Origin: Chloroflexi bacterium TSY
GTDB taxonomy: Bacteria > Chloroflexota > Anaerolineae > Caldilineales > Caldilineaceae
Direction: 5' to 3'
Length of the DNA: 64,000 bases
NCBI GenBank assembly: GCA_019217005.1
Contig: JAHBNG010000031.1
Span: forward strand, 73,085 to 137,084
This document shows positions 53,434-62,683 of the stretch, piece by piece. Below the pieces are notes generated by a model. It worked only from the letters and a program-made list of their open reading frames with translations. It was not told the origin of the DNA and ran no database searches. The translations under genes were made by a program, and so were the position numbers. Position 1 is the first letter of the stretch; every line of letters begins with the position of its first letter.

Positions 53434-53866
53434 TCAGACCGCAACAACAGAACCGTCACGCACCATCACCACCGGTTCCCAGCAGCCGCCGGGCCGCTCG
53501 GCTTCGGATATATCACGCAGGGGTATAGTATCGGGGTTCCAGCGCAACACGGCCAGGTCAGCGCAGGCACCAGGTGCGAGTATTCCCACTTCGCCCGACA
53601 GCCCAAGGAGCGCGGCTGGACGTGCGGTGACTCGTTCCCAAACGTCAGCTTCAGACATGCCGATGGCCAGGAACTTGGAGAGTGTGCGCGGCAGCCGCCG
53701 CGGTAGGGATCGTTGTGGATGATCACGTCACCCGGCTCGAAATTCTCCAGACCAATCTCGGCAATCGCCCACTTGACGGTGAAGAGGATGGCACCCAGTG
53801 GGGCTGGACAGAACTCGGCCTGGGCGATCATCTCACCCTTGCGATCGAAGATCACGCAGGAAAATT
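53434..53866 (-). pseudogene. Chimeric remnant: hydantoinase B N-terminal part joined to amidohydrolase C-terminal part
   Basis: Reading on the minus strand, 53866 to ~53690 encodes FSCVIFDRKGEMIAQAEF and EPGDVIIHNDPYRGG, the N-terminal signature of hydantoinase B/oxoprolinase. From ~53660 to 53434 another frame encodes AADVWERVTARPAALLGLSG-type and GACADLAVLRWNPDT, the C-terminal strand set of a metal-dependent amidohydrolase. The two are different families; a deletion fused them. Neither piece can be functional. The hydantoinase end abuts a 5'-truncated DUF4160 gene. Confidence 0.8.
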
Positions 53867-53868
53867 TA

Positions 53869-54081
53869 ATGAATTACAATGACCATGCGCCGCCACATGT
53901 GCATGTTAGGTATCAACGAGATGTGCGAAGCTATCGAATTACCATCGGGACGCGAGAATGGATGAAGCCAGGTAAAGAATTACCATCCGCATTACGCAAG
54001 CTGGTCGAGTCATGGATTGAGGTGCACGAAAGAGAACTACTTGAGCAGTGGCAAAGGGCGCAGAGCGGTGAAAGTGAGTAA
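53869..54081 (+). CDS. DUF4160 protein, N-terminally truncated
   Basis: Seventy residues from ATG 53869. NDHAPPHVHVRYQRD and the SALRKLVESWIEVHERELLEQW helix are the DUF4160 core, usually ~85 residues with a MPTISRF-like start that is missing here because the sequence upstream is hydantoinase-derived. No Shine-Dalgarno. Members often pair with DUF2442 as a putative toxin-antitoxin module; no DUF2442 gene is next to it. Probably a remnant, possibly still translated. Confidence 0.65.
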   Translation: MNYNDHAPPHVHVRYQRDVRSYRITIGTREWMKPGKELPSALRKLVESWIEVHERELLEQWQRAQSGESE

Positions 54082-54253
54082 ACAAGAAAGCTCTGTTACA
54101 GAGGGCGTTGTTTGGTAGCTCGCCCATTTATGCTTAGCATTACCCACAAATGTAATGCTTTTGATTTAAGCCGTTCCAGGTGACAGTCACGGACGCAAAT
54201 GGATTGTGGATAATTAATTTTTGGAATCGCCTTAGAGACATTCCGAATCGATC

Positions 54254-54664
54254 TCAATGTTGGGCCTCATGTTGCCGTGTCATATGCTTCTGAAAGTCAC
54301 GCTCTTGCTGACCCCAGAAGGTTTTGATATAGGCAAGGGTCGCTTCCATCTCCTCTTGCGTGAGCTGCCCCTCGTATCCAGGCATATTGCTATCAGGCGT
54401 ACCCCCCTCGGCAATGATCTGCAAGAGCACGCTGTCGGGATGGTGCCAGGTATGGCCTGTGTTATCGTGGGGTGGCGCAGGCCACTTGCTATTCTGATCC
54501 CGCTTTTTCCAGTTTGGCTGCCCTTCACCCTGTAGGCCATGACACGGTGCGCAACTAACATCGTAGACAGACTGTCCCAATGCTATATCTGGTGAGTTTT
54601 GCTCCAGGTTTGTGCATGCGCCCAATAGCAACGTCATCAGGATGAAAATGTATCTGCGACTCAT
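54254..54664 (-). CDS. Cytochrome c class I lipoprotein
   Basis: A 136-residue protein from ATG 54664, chosen because MSRRYIFILMTLLLGAC is a compact lipoprotein signal with lipobox LGAC; ATGs at 54712 and 54688 are possible. The mature domain has the haem-binding CAPCH (Cys-x2-Cys-His) and a distal Met in DSNMPGYEGQLTQEEMEATLAYIKTFW. It carries electrons at the outer membrane face. It stands alone; the convergent or upstream flank is repeat copy 3. Confidence 0.88.
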   Translation of the reverse strand: MSRRYIFILMTLLLGACTNLEQNSPDIALGQSVYDVSCAPCHGLQGEGQPNWKKRDQNSKWPAPPHDNTGHTWHHPDSVLLQIIAEGGTPDSNMPGYEGQLTQEEMEATLAYIKTFWGQQERDFQKHMTRQHEAQH

Positions 54665-54907
54665 CAATGGGAATTGCAACAAACGCATATAGATGGTGTT
54701 CGATTCGTTCATGGGAATATTTCACATGCTTGATTTGATCATTGGCTGTTTCAAACCGATGGAGGACGTATCCTCGCTCAAGTCTATGCCAACGAACCGA
54801 CAATGTCGAAGGTTCGTTAGAATCAAAAGATCCAAATTCTCGCAGAGTAGGCGTTCTCTAATAGACAAAACAAATAGAAATCGTACTAAGCGGAGAAGGC
54901 GTTCTCT

Positions 54908-55042
54908 ATTACACGCAGTAGACATAATCCCGCATTTCTCAGTCTGAACAGACTCGAGCGTGCCAAATGGCCCGAGATTCTCTACTGCGTCTTTTTTCGC
55001 CATTTGAACGCTCTACCTCTGAGAAATCTTACTGCGTGTAAT
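54908..55042. repeat. 135-bp cruciform repeat, copy 3
   Basis: ATTACACGCAGTAG ... TTACTGCGTGTAAT, 135 bp, differing from copies 1 and 2 at a handful of positions. The flank to its right (55043-55130) is the reverse complement of the flank left of copy 2, so this repeat pair has been duplicated together with part of its surroundings. Confidence 0.88.
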
Positions 55043-55143
55043 CTCGAACGCCGCCCGTTCGCCTTCGAGAATGCTGCGCCATGCATGGCGACTCCGCCTT
55101 TGTACGGGGTTTATCTGGTTTGTCTATAATGTGTGAATTCGCA

Positions 55144-56100
55144 ATGGATCAATACCGTCTCGGCGTACCAGTCAAAGTTGTTGGTGCACCCGGTTTGCGT
55201 TCTCATGATAGTCGACGCTGGCAGAATCATCCTCATTTGAGCGTCAGCCTAGCCTATTTACGCGACATCTTTGAATACCTCAATGAGCAGAACATTCGAT
55301 TCTATCGCATGTCGGGGCAGCTTGCTCCCTATCTCACCCATCCGCACATGCCACAGTTTCACGATCAGCTGACAGAATGCTCGACAGAGTTAGCCTCTAT
55401 CGGTGATTTGGCGCGACTTTATCGACTCCGTCTCAGCTTGCATCCCGCCCATTATATACAGCTTGGGAGTCCAGACCCGGAGCGCGTGGCGCGCTCACAA
55501 CAGGAACTGGCAGCTGGCGCCGATTTGTTTGATGCGATGGGTTTTCACGACGGCGCAACAATGGTGATCCATGTCGGTGGTGTTTATGAAGATCAACAAG
55601 CAACGCTAGGACGCTTTGTGCAAAACTTTGTGGCGATGCGGCCGGAAGTCCGAGCTCGGGTTGTACTGGAAAATGATGACCGCCACTATGGCATCAATGA
55701 TTCACTTTGGGTTCATCAGCAGACGGGAATTCGATTGGTGCTCGATGTATTGCATCACCATTGTGTAAACCCAAGGGGAATTCCACTACTGGAGGCGCAC
55801 AAGCTGGCGCTTGATACTTGGCCGGATGCACAGCAGCCAAAAATTCATCTGAGCAGTTCTCGCACTGAAATCCGCCAGCTTGTGCGCCAAGGAAAAGTAC
55901 ACCTTCAAATGCCATTACCCCAGCAACATAGTGATTTCATCAATCCATTTGAGTTTATCGACCTGATCCGCAATGCGCGAGCAGCCAACCTACGCCCTTT
56001 TGACATTATGTTAGAAGCCAAAGGGAAAGATCTTGCACTCTTGCGGCTACGCGAGCAAGTTAAGCACTTTGCGCCAGATTTGGAGCAACTCATCGCCTAA
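55144..56100 (+). CDS. uvsE: UV-damage endonuclease UvsE (UVDE)
   Basis: A 318-residue TIM-barrel metal-dependent endonuclease from ATG 55144; codons upstream belong to the repeat flank. Conserved parts are FYRMSGQLAPYLTHP, LSLHPAHYIQLGSPDPE, GATMVIHVGGVYEDQQATL, RVVLENDD, LVLDVLHHHCVNP and PKIHLSSSRTE, which supply the His/Glu/Asp metal ligands. It nicks DNA 5' of UV photoproducts. No clear Shine-Dalgarno; the repeat flank contributes TATAAT at 55125-55130, a possible -10. Confidence 0.92.
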   Translation: MDQYRLGVPVKVVGAPGLRSHDSRRWQNHPHLSVSLAYLRDIFEYLNEQNIRFYRMSGQLAPYLTHPHMPQFHDQLTECSTELASIGDLARLYRLRLSLHPAHYIQLGSPDPERVARSQQELAAGADLFDAMGFHDGATMVIHVGGVYEDQQATLGRFVQNFVAMRPEVRARVVLENDDRHYGINDSLWVHQQTGIRLVLDVLHHHCVNPRGIPLLEAHKLALDTWPDAQQPKIHLSSSRTEIRQLVRQGKVHLQMPLPQQHSDFINPFEFIDLIRNARAANLRPFDIMLEAKGKDLALLRLREQVKHFAPDLEQLIA

Positions 56101-56253
56101 TTGCTTGCCGTCCATCCACAATCCTCCCCCAGTTGGTGCAAAGTGGCAGAGTTGCAAGGTTCCAGGGTTCAACCAGCCACCTTGCAACTTTGCTACTCAG
56201 CCACTCAGCATAAAACTTGACTCATTTGTACAGATTTTTCGATATGAAAATTC

Positions 56254-57465
56254 CTAGTCAGATGATAACTTTGGTGCTTCCGCAGGGCAGTGCTTTTTGT
56301 GCAGAGCAATTGCCGTTTGGATACAGGTTGGTGGCTGTACACCATCTGCGAGCATCGATAGGGTGAAGAGCCATTCAGACCACATCCCAGGGCCAACAAG
56401 CTGACTGTCAGGATTGGTCATAATGGCTTCCCACGCACTGAGGGCATCGGCGCTGTCAAGGCCAATGAGCGCTATAGCTCCGAGTGCATCGTGCTCGATC
56501 AAGCGACCAGCTAGCATACGCGCCTGCTGGCTCTCAAAAATGTCGTGCGCTTTCTGGAAGTAGCCCTTGCTGCGTGCTAGCGCTCTTTCTTTGGGAATGG
56601 TGCCGTAGATTAGACCCAATCCAATCACCGTCCACAATGCATCATCGGGACGCATGCGTACTCGCTTTTCATACGTTCGTTTTGCGTCCTGAAGCCTTCC
56701 CATGTGAAGGTAGCAATTCCCCAGATTGTTGTAAGTTAGTGGTCGGTCGGGATAGCGATTGATGAGCTTTTTGAAAACCTTATCCGCTTCTTCGTACCGT
56801 CCCTGCATGATATACATATTGCCCAAGCCATTGAGAGCAGACTCATCATCTTGACTCCAATCTTGACTCTGCCATTGCCCATCCCCCAACTCCGCCGCTT
56901 TCTTGAAATGAGTTTCTGCCACATCGTATTGGGCTAGCCGTACGAAGATTGCCCCCAAAAACACATACGCTTGTTGAAATGTTGGGTGATAGCGAATCAG
57001 CCGTTCCAGCCAGAGTAGGGCATTTGCATAGTCACCAGCAAAATCGTAGGCGATGCCCATTGCCAGCAGCGCTTCTGCATTGTGTGGATTGAAAACGAGA
57101 GCGCGCTGGGCGTGTTCAATGGCTACATCCGCGTCGCCGCTGTGAGCATAACAGACGGCAATGGCTGCAAGAGCCATTCCTTGAAAGACCGGATCTTTTT
57201 CTTCGTCTACGATTTTGAGCAACTGCTGCCAGACTGAAAGCGCAGCAGGATATTCGTTCCGTGCCCAATAGACTGTGGCTAATTCTAAGAGGATTTGCTT
57301 ACGTTGGCGGTCGCCCATGGGGCCCTGCGGTAACATAACGAGTTGTAGCCGTACCCGTTCTAAATGCGCATCGCTAATGTCGCGTCCGTCGAAGGTGCTG
57401 CGCTTCTTCGAGGCGGATTTTCCTTTGGCCTTATTGCCATGTAGTTTTCGTTTTCGTTGGACCAT
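56254..57465 (-). CDS. Tetratricopeptide-repeat protein
   Basis: A 403-residue protein with a basic Lys/Arg-rich N-terminus (MVQRKRKLHGNKAKGKS) and about eight TPR units (for example ALLAMGIAYDFAGDYANALL, LTYNNLGNCYLHMGRLQDAK). No signal or membrane segment. A scaffold for protein complexes; partners unknown. It is transcribed divergently from the sulfatase gene. Confidence 0.85.
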   Translation of the reverse strand: MVQRKRKLHGNKAKGKSASKKRSTFDGRDISDAHLERVRLQLVMLPQGPMGDRQRKQILLELATVYWARNEYPAALSVWQQLLKIVDEEKDPVFQGMALAAIAVCYAHSGDADVAIEHAQRALVFNPHNAEALLAMGIAYDFAGDYANALLWLERLIRYHPTFQQAYVFLGAIFVRLAQYDVAETHFKKAAELGDGQWQSQDWSQDDESALNGLGNMYIMQGRYEEADKVFKKLINRYPDRPLTYNNLGNCYLHMGRLQDAKRTYEKRVRMRPDDALWTVIGLGLIYGTIPKERALARSKGYFQKAHDIFESQQARMLAGRLIEHDALGAIALIGLDSADALSAWEAIMTNPDSQLVGPGMWSEWLFTLSMLADGVQPPTCIQTAIALHKKHCPAEAPKLSSD

Positions 57466-57782
57466 AGTTTTAATTGTGGTTTTTTGGTTGGGACAAATGG
57501 CTACAATGGATCAAATGTACCGATTGTGGTTCATAGAGAAGTGGATCGGAATGAATCGCTTCCCCTACACATCTCATGGAATTGTACTGAAAGTTTCGCT
57601 GCAAGACAAGATAGGATGACCAAGCCATCAATTTTCAGCGCGACCCGCAGAGGAATGACGATTCAATCATTCATCGACGAGTGCTCGAATTTTGAAACCT
57701 TAATCGGGTCTTCAGTGGAGATTGTGCTAAAATGGGAAGGATTAGAATGATATGAGCGAATCAACAGTCAAAGGAGAGAACC
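57466..57782. other. Divergent intergenic gap without a gene
   Basis: Nothing convincing is seen in 317 bp between the TPR and sulfatase genes except the sulfatase ribosome site AAAGGAGAG at 57768-57776. Confidence 0.5.
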
Positions 57783-59384
57783 ATGACAACAGCGTCCCGT
57801 CCCAACATCCTCTGGGTTTCGTTTGAGGACACAAATCCCTATTATGGATGTTATGGCGACACGGTCGCCCGCACGCCAACCCTGGATCGATTTGCCGCAG
57901 ATGGATGCCGCTGGACTCGCTGTTTTTCGACTGCTGGCGTCTGCGCACCAGCTCGAGCAGCCATCATCACGGGTATGTATTCGCCCTCGATCGGAACCCA
58001 CCACATGCGTACAACCCACACCCATCCCGACATGCCGGAGTTGCCCACACCCTATTCGGCTGTTGTTCCACATTACGTGAAGTGCTTTCCTGAGTATCTG
58101 CGCGCGGCCGGTTACTACTGCACCAACAACGTCAAGACCGACTACCAATTTCAGGCTCCCATTACGGCTTGGGACGAACTGAGCACCGATGCACACTGGC
58201 GCAACCGACCCGATCCCAATCAACCTTTCTTCGCCGTCTTCAACCCCACTCGCACTCATGAAAGCGGTATGTGGCCCGAAACAACACCCGATATCACCTT
58301 TGACCCGGATGCAATCCAATTGCCACCCTATTTCCCCGACACGCCCAAAGTGCGGGAAGCCATGGCGCGCATGTACACGAATATCGAACGCAGCGACCAG
58401 GAACTGGGCGAATTGCTGCAACAGCTTGAGGAAGATGGGCTAGCCGACAACACCTACGTGATGCATTGGAGCGACCATGGTCCATTGCCCCGCGGCAAGC
58501 GTTGGCCATATGATTCAGGGATCCGGATGCCGCTGATTGTGCGAGGGCCAGGCATTGAAGCTGGTTCAGTCAACGGGGAATTGGTCAGCACAGTTGATCT
58601 GGGGCCAACGGTTCTTTCACTGGCAGGGGTCAATATTCCTCAGCACATGCAGGGACAGGCGTTTCTGGGCGAACAGGCAGAGCCATCGCGATTGTACATT
58701 TATGCCTCCAGAGATCGACATGATGAGGCGTATGACATGGTGAGAGCCGTGCGAGACAAACGATTTAAGTACATGCGTAACTACCACCCCGATTTACCCT
58801 ATATCCCCCCTTATCACAATCGACATCCCATCGTACGGGAGATGTGGCGACTGCACTTGGCAGGCGAACTAAACGAAACAGAGTCTATTATGTTCCAGGC
58901 GCGTCCCACAGAAGAGCTCTATGATACGCAAGCCGATCCACATGAAGTAGTCAATTTGGCCAACGATCCAGCCTGTGCTGACGAGCTATGGCGTTTGCGG
59001 AAGGAGCTAGATGCATGGATGGATGAGATCAACGATCTGGGCAGAATTCCCGAATCTGAAATGGTGCGCCGTTGGTATCCGAATGGTGAACAGCCACAGA
59101 CGTCTCCGCCCATATTTGTCCCCATCTGTGACGAAAATCCCGGTATTCAACCGGCGATCGAGGGCGCCACCCTGACAGGTCCGGCTGCGCTCCAACTTCA
59201 CTGTGCGACCCAAGGTGCATCCATGACCTATACATTTGAAGAAGGCGCTGATCCTCGTTGGCTGCTTTATACAAAACCGTTACCGTTAGAAGCAGGACAG
59301 ACAAGAGTGAGAGCGAAGGCAACCCGGATTGGGGATGAAGAAAGTCGAGAAGTCGAGGCCGCTTTTACACTTGAGGCTGGGTAA
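57783..59384 (+). CDS. Sulfatase, formylglycine-dependent
   Basis: A 533-residue alkaline-phosphatase-superfamily sulfatase. The metal site starts at NILWVSFEDTNPYYGCYGD (paired Asp/Glu); the maturation motif is C54-A-P-A-R, a Cys-type sulfatase signature whose Cys becomes formylglycine. HWSDHGPLPRGKRWPYDSG supplies further metal ligands. The last ~85 residues look like a chitobiase-type beta domain. No signal peptide, so probably cytoplasmic. Target is likely a sulfated sugar or choline; the neighbourhood (uvsE, TPR) gives no hint. AAAGGAGAG precedes ATG. Confidence 0.92.
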   Translation: MTTASRPNILWVSFEDTNPYYGCYGDTVARTPTLDRFAADGCRWTRCFSTAGVCAPARAAIITGMYSPSIGTHHMRTTHTHPDMPELPTPYSAVVPHYVKCFPEYLRAAGYYCTNNVKTDYQFQAPITAWDELSTDAHWRNRPDPNQPFFAVFNPTRTHESGMWPETTPDITFDPDAIQLPPYFPDTPKVREAMARMYTNIERSDQELGELLQQLEEDGLADNTYVMHWSDHGPLPRGKRWPYDSGIRMPLIVRGPGIEAGSVNGELVSTVDLGPTVLSLAGVNIPQHMQGQAFLGEQAEPSRLYIYASRDRHDEAYDMVRAVRDKRFKYMRNYHPDLPYIPPYHNRHPIVREMWRLHLAGELNETESIMFQARPTEELYDTQADPHEVVNLANDPACADELWRLRKELDAWMDEINDLGRIPESEMVRRWYPNGEQPQTSPPIFVPICDENPGIQPAIEGATLTGPAALQLHCATQGASMTYTFEEGADPRWLLYTKPLPLEAGQTRVRAKATRIGDEESREVEAAFTLEAG

Positions 59385-59403
59385 AATTTTTCAGTTTATT
59401 TGA

Positions 59404-59435
59404 GTGTACCACGAAGTGTGTAAATGAACACTGCT
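59404..59435. repeat. Fragment of the GTGT-family repeat (copy f)
   Basis: GTGTACCACGAAGTGTGTAA plus TGAACACTGCT is one arm of the family in reverse orientation compared with copy e, then the match stops. It lies directly before the cyclase gene. Confidence 0.65.
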
Positions 59436-59442
59436 TATCTAT

Positions 59443-62400
59443 ATGCATTCTCTAGTTCCCAAATTCATTCTCGATCACGTAAGACAACAGCACAATAGCG
59501 GTCATTTTGCGGCGGTTGTCCTGTTCGTAGATACTTCTGGTTTCACGTCGCTGACCGCACGTTTGATGGAGCATGGCAAAGAGGGTGCAGAAGCTCTCGC
59601 TGATATTCTACTGGCTGTCTTCGCACCGTTAGTGGAGAGCATCTATGCGCATGGAGGCTTTGTGGCTGGTTTTGCGGGAGATGCGTTTACTGCCGTCTTT
59701 GTGACAGGAGAAACCACATCGCAGCGAAGCCCCAACCCCAGAAATCTCTCAGAGAGTCACAGAGAAAATCAGGAGAAGAACTCGGCGTTCCAGCAACCCG
59801 CGGAAATCATGCTGGACGATGACCCAGAAGTGAGAAACAGCCACCTGGCTGCTTTGACGGCAGCACACGAGATTTGTGCCTTCATGGCGGCCCATCCCCA
59901 ACAGACGACACCCTTTGGCGACTTCGACTTTGCGGTGCGCGTCAGCATTGCAGATGGCGATGTGACGTGGGGTGTCTGGTCGGTTGAGTCGCATGAAATC
60001 GTCTACGAAGCTCATGCTCAAACCCATGCTTATGCCTTCACCGGAGAGGCCATCAGGAAAGCTGTTCAAGGGGAAAATTATGCGTCACCCGGCGAACTGA
60101 TCATTACCCAGGCTGTTCACGAAACTCTTGCCAAACTAGACCCCGAGTTGTATCTAGCTGAACCATTGCAGGGCGCCGCTGATGGCTACTTGCATGTTCT
60201 GTCCGTTTCTGGCCTGCTGCCCAAATCACAGGTCATTATCCCTACACCAGAGACTGTGGACGATATGGCATTGGCGCGCTGTTTCTATCCTCCTGATCTA
60301 TTGACCATGCGGACGAGGGGCGAATTTCGTTCTGTTTATACTCTCTTCTTGACTGTTGAGTCGTTGCCTGCGCCAGATTCAAATGATCCATTCTTTGCGA
60401 CTTTCTTTCATCTACTCCATCAATATAGAGGCTACCTCTGTCGCGTGGGTCGTTTTGGCTCGAAAGCGGAAGGGAGCACATTTCTTATCTTCTGGGGTGC
60501 GCCCACAAGTTACGAGAATGATCTGGCACGTGCACTCAACTTTGTGTTGGAACTCCGTGCGCAGACAGATAGACCGATACATGGCGGCATCACACATGCA
60601 GTGGCCTTTGCGGGCTTTGTCGGCTCGCCCTTGCGCGCAGAGTACACCTGCCACGGTACAAGCGTCAATCTTGCTTCCCGCCAGATGTCCGCGGCCAAAT
60701 GGGGACAGATCCTAGTCGACGCCGAGACTGCTCGCCGTGCCCAAGATGAGTTTGAGGTGAGGTTAGCCGGACACTATGAATTCAAAGGGGTTGCAGATCC
60801 GCAACCGGTGTTTGAATTTGTTGGGCGCAAGAACTTGGCTGTGGGGACAGCCCATGAGACGAACCTTATCGGACGCAAGATCGAGTTGTCCCAATTGCAA
60901 AGAGCGATTGAACCGATCTTTGCGGGACGGTTTGGCGGTCTTACACTAGTTAGCGGGGAAGCAGGTATCGGGAAGAGTCGTCTTGTCCATGAACTTGAGA
61001 AACGGATTGGGGAGCAGATTGAGCGGATTCATGAGGAAGCTCCGTCTGCGTCTAATCTCTACGATTCGCCATTCGTTTTTGTTTGCCAAACCGATGAAAT
61101 CCTGCGCGAGTCGCTCAATCCTTTTCGGTATTTCTTGCAGCGTTATTTTGGTCAGTTGCCAACTGCGAACGAGGCAACAAATAAAGCCAAATTTACCATC
61201 AAGCTGAATGGGTTGATCGCAACCATCTCTGATGATGCAGTGCGCAATGAACTAGAACGTACACGTTCCATCCTGGGCGCGTTCGTCAATTTATACTGGC
61301 CGAATTCGCTCTACGAACAGTTGGATCCCCAATTGCGTTTCGAGAATACGATGGCCGCGCTCAAAACACTCATTCTGGCCGAGAGTTTGCGCCAACCGGT
61401 CCTAATCCTGTTAGAAGATGCGCAATGGCTGGATGCAGATTCGCGTTCGTTTCTTTCGTTGCTCACACGCAATGTAGATGCTTATCCGCTGGCGATTGTC
61501 GCCACGACTCGGCCTCCAGAGAAGGGTGCCACGTCGTCAATTCCAGCACAAATAGTGCGGCATGAGATTCCATTGACGTCTCTCTCCGCCGCCGAGATAG
61601 CAGAGCTGGCGCATGAACATCTAGGTGGTACAGCTTCCTCCACATTGATTGCGCTGCTGATGAAGCGAGCCGAAGGCAACCCGTTTTTCGCTGAACAACT
61701 GTTGATTTATTTGCAGGAGCAGGCACTGCTAGAGAATGAGCAAGAGGAGTGGCGGCTCGTTGACCATGTTAAGTCTGAGACAGTGCTACCAGATGACGTG
61801 CAGACTATATTGGTCGCCCGCATTGATCGGTTAACGCAGATGGTGCGGCAAGTCGTACAAACAGCGGCGGTGTTGGGACGAGAGTTTGATGTGCAGGTAT
61901 TATCACAAATTTTGAGGGGAGAGACAGATGTCATTCAAATGGTCAAATCTGCTGAATCCGCTGCCATTTGGTCGGCGTTGAGCGAACTACGGTACCTCTT
62001 CAAGCATGCTCTATTGCGCGACGCGGCCTATGAAATGCAGTTACAAACCCAGCGGCGGCAACTCCATCTGGCGGCTTCCAAGGCAATGGAACAGCTTTAC
62101 ACAACCGATCTGGCGCCCCACTATGCCGATTTGGTTTATCACTATCATTGCGCTGGTCACGAGACGCAAGAGTTGGACTATGCAGACAAAGCTGCCAGGC
62201 AAGCGATTGACCGGTTCAACAATGAAGAGGCGGTTACTTACCTCAACCGTGTGTTGACTTTGGTGTCCAAAAATGATGTTGCCCGCCGATTTGAGGCCCA
62301 TCTCCTCAGAGAACACGCATACGATTTTTTGGGTAAACGGACAGAACAGGCAGCCGATTTAACAGAGTTGCAACGCTTGGCTGAGCAAACCAGCGAATCA

Positions 62401-62469
62401 GGTGTAAGACTCGACCGCTTGATTAAAATTGGACTGCATCAGTCTGAGTATGCTCATTATACTCAGTAG
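59443..62469 (+). CDS. 5' part of a class III nucleotide cyclase-AAA-TPR protein, truncated by a MITE
   Basis: A 1008-residue ORF. Residues ~22-240 are a guanylate/adenylate cyclase domain with VLFVDTSGFTSLTARLMEHG (metal Asp30) and FVAGFAGDAFTAVF (Asp80). A second, degenerate cyclase domain (~285-440) has THAVAFAGFVGSPLRAEYTC. An ATPase follows with P-loop GEAGIGKSR (505-513) and LILLEDAQWLDADSRSFL. The tail (~830-1004) begins a TPR array. The stop TAG is not native: it is the end of a MITE (CAGTAG) at 62464. Deleting the MITE and one target duplication restores a 1417-codon frame to 63916. The protein was a large signalling regulator of the cyclase-STAND type; now probably made without most TPRs. 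Confidence 0.9.
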   Translation: MHSLVPKFILDHVRQQHNSGHFAAVVLFVDTSGFTSLTARLMEHGKEGAEALADILLAVFAPLVESIYAHGGFVAGFAGDAFTAVFVTGETTSQRSPNPRNLSESHRENQEKNSAFQQPAEIMLDDDPEVRNSHLAALTAAHEICAFMAAHPQQTTPFGDFDFAVRVSIADGDVTWGVWSVESHEIVYEAHAQTHAYAFTGEAIRKAVQGENYASPGELIITQAVHETLAKLDPELYLAEPLQGAADGYLHVLSVSGLLPKSQVIIPTPETVDDMALARCFYPPDLLTMRTRGEFRSVYTLFLTVESLPAPDSNDPFFATFFHLLHQYRGYLCRVGRFGSKAEGSTFLIFWGAPTSYENDLARALNFVLELRAQTDRPIHGGITHAVAFAGFVGSPLRAEYTCHGTSVNLASRQMSAAKWGQILVDAETARRAQDEFEVRLAGHYEFKGVADPQPVFEFVGRKNLAVGTAHETNLIGRKIELSQLQRAIEPIFAGRFGGLTLVSGEAGIGKSRLVHELEKRIGEQIERIHEEAPSASNLYDSPFVFVCQTDEILRESLNPFRYFLQRYFGQLPTANEATNKAKFTIKLNGLIATISDDAVRNELERTRSILGAFVNLYWPNSLYEQLDPQLRFENTMAALKTLILAESLRQPVLILLEDAQWLDADSRSFLSLLTRNVDAYPLAIVATTRPPEKGATSSIPAQIVRHEIPLTSLSAAEIAELAHEHLGGTASSTLIALLMKRAEGNPFFAEQLLIYLQEQALLENEQEEWRLVDHVKSETVLPDDVQTILVARIDRLTQMVRQVVQTAAVLGREFDVQVLSQILRGETDVIQMVKSAESAAIWSALSELRYLFKHALLRDAAYEMQLQTQRRQLHLAASKAMEQLYTTDLAPHYADLVYHYHCAGHETQELDYADKAARQAIDRFNNEEAVTYLNRVLTLVSKNDVARRFEAHLLREHAYDFLGKRTEQAADLTELQRLAEQTSESGVRLDRLIKIGLHQSEYAHYTQ

Positions 62470-62678
62470 ATCCAAATTTGGCGTTTTTGGCGATTTTCAG
62501 TCGAGATTGCAGGGATTTTGGAGTCATTTATTCAGATTTCGGTTACAGAAAACAACCTATTTCATATCTGAAAATCGCCCAAATCTAACGCAAAAACTAG
62601 ATATCGACCGGCAAATTTGTATTTATGTCAACTGTTTAGCCAGAATTCTCTCTCTAAACCTGAAATTTGGATCTACTG
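62464..62678. mobile_element. 215-bp MITE with 15-bp inverted ends and 5-bp target duplication, inserted in the cyclase gene
   Basis: Ends CAGTAGATCCAAATTT (62464-62479) and AAATTTGGATCTACTG (62663-62678) are perfect inverted repeats; a second inner pair GGCGATTTTCAG / CTGAAAATCGCC is present. ATACT is duplicated on both sides (62459-62463 and 62679-62683). It has no coding capacity. Removing it plus one ATACT rejoins the two ORFs in one frame (YAHYT-GEFEQ). Confidence 0.93.
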
Positions 62679-62683
62679 ATACT

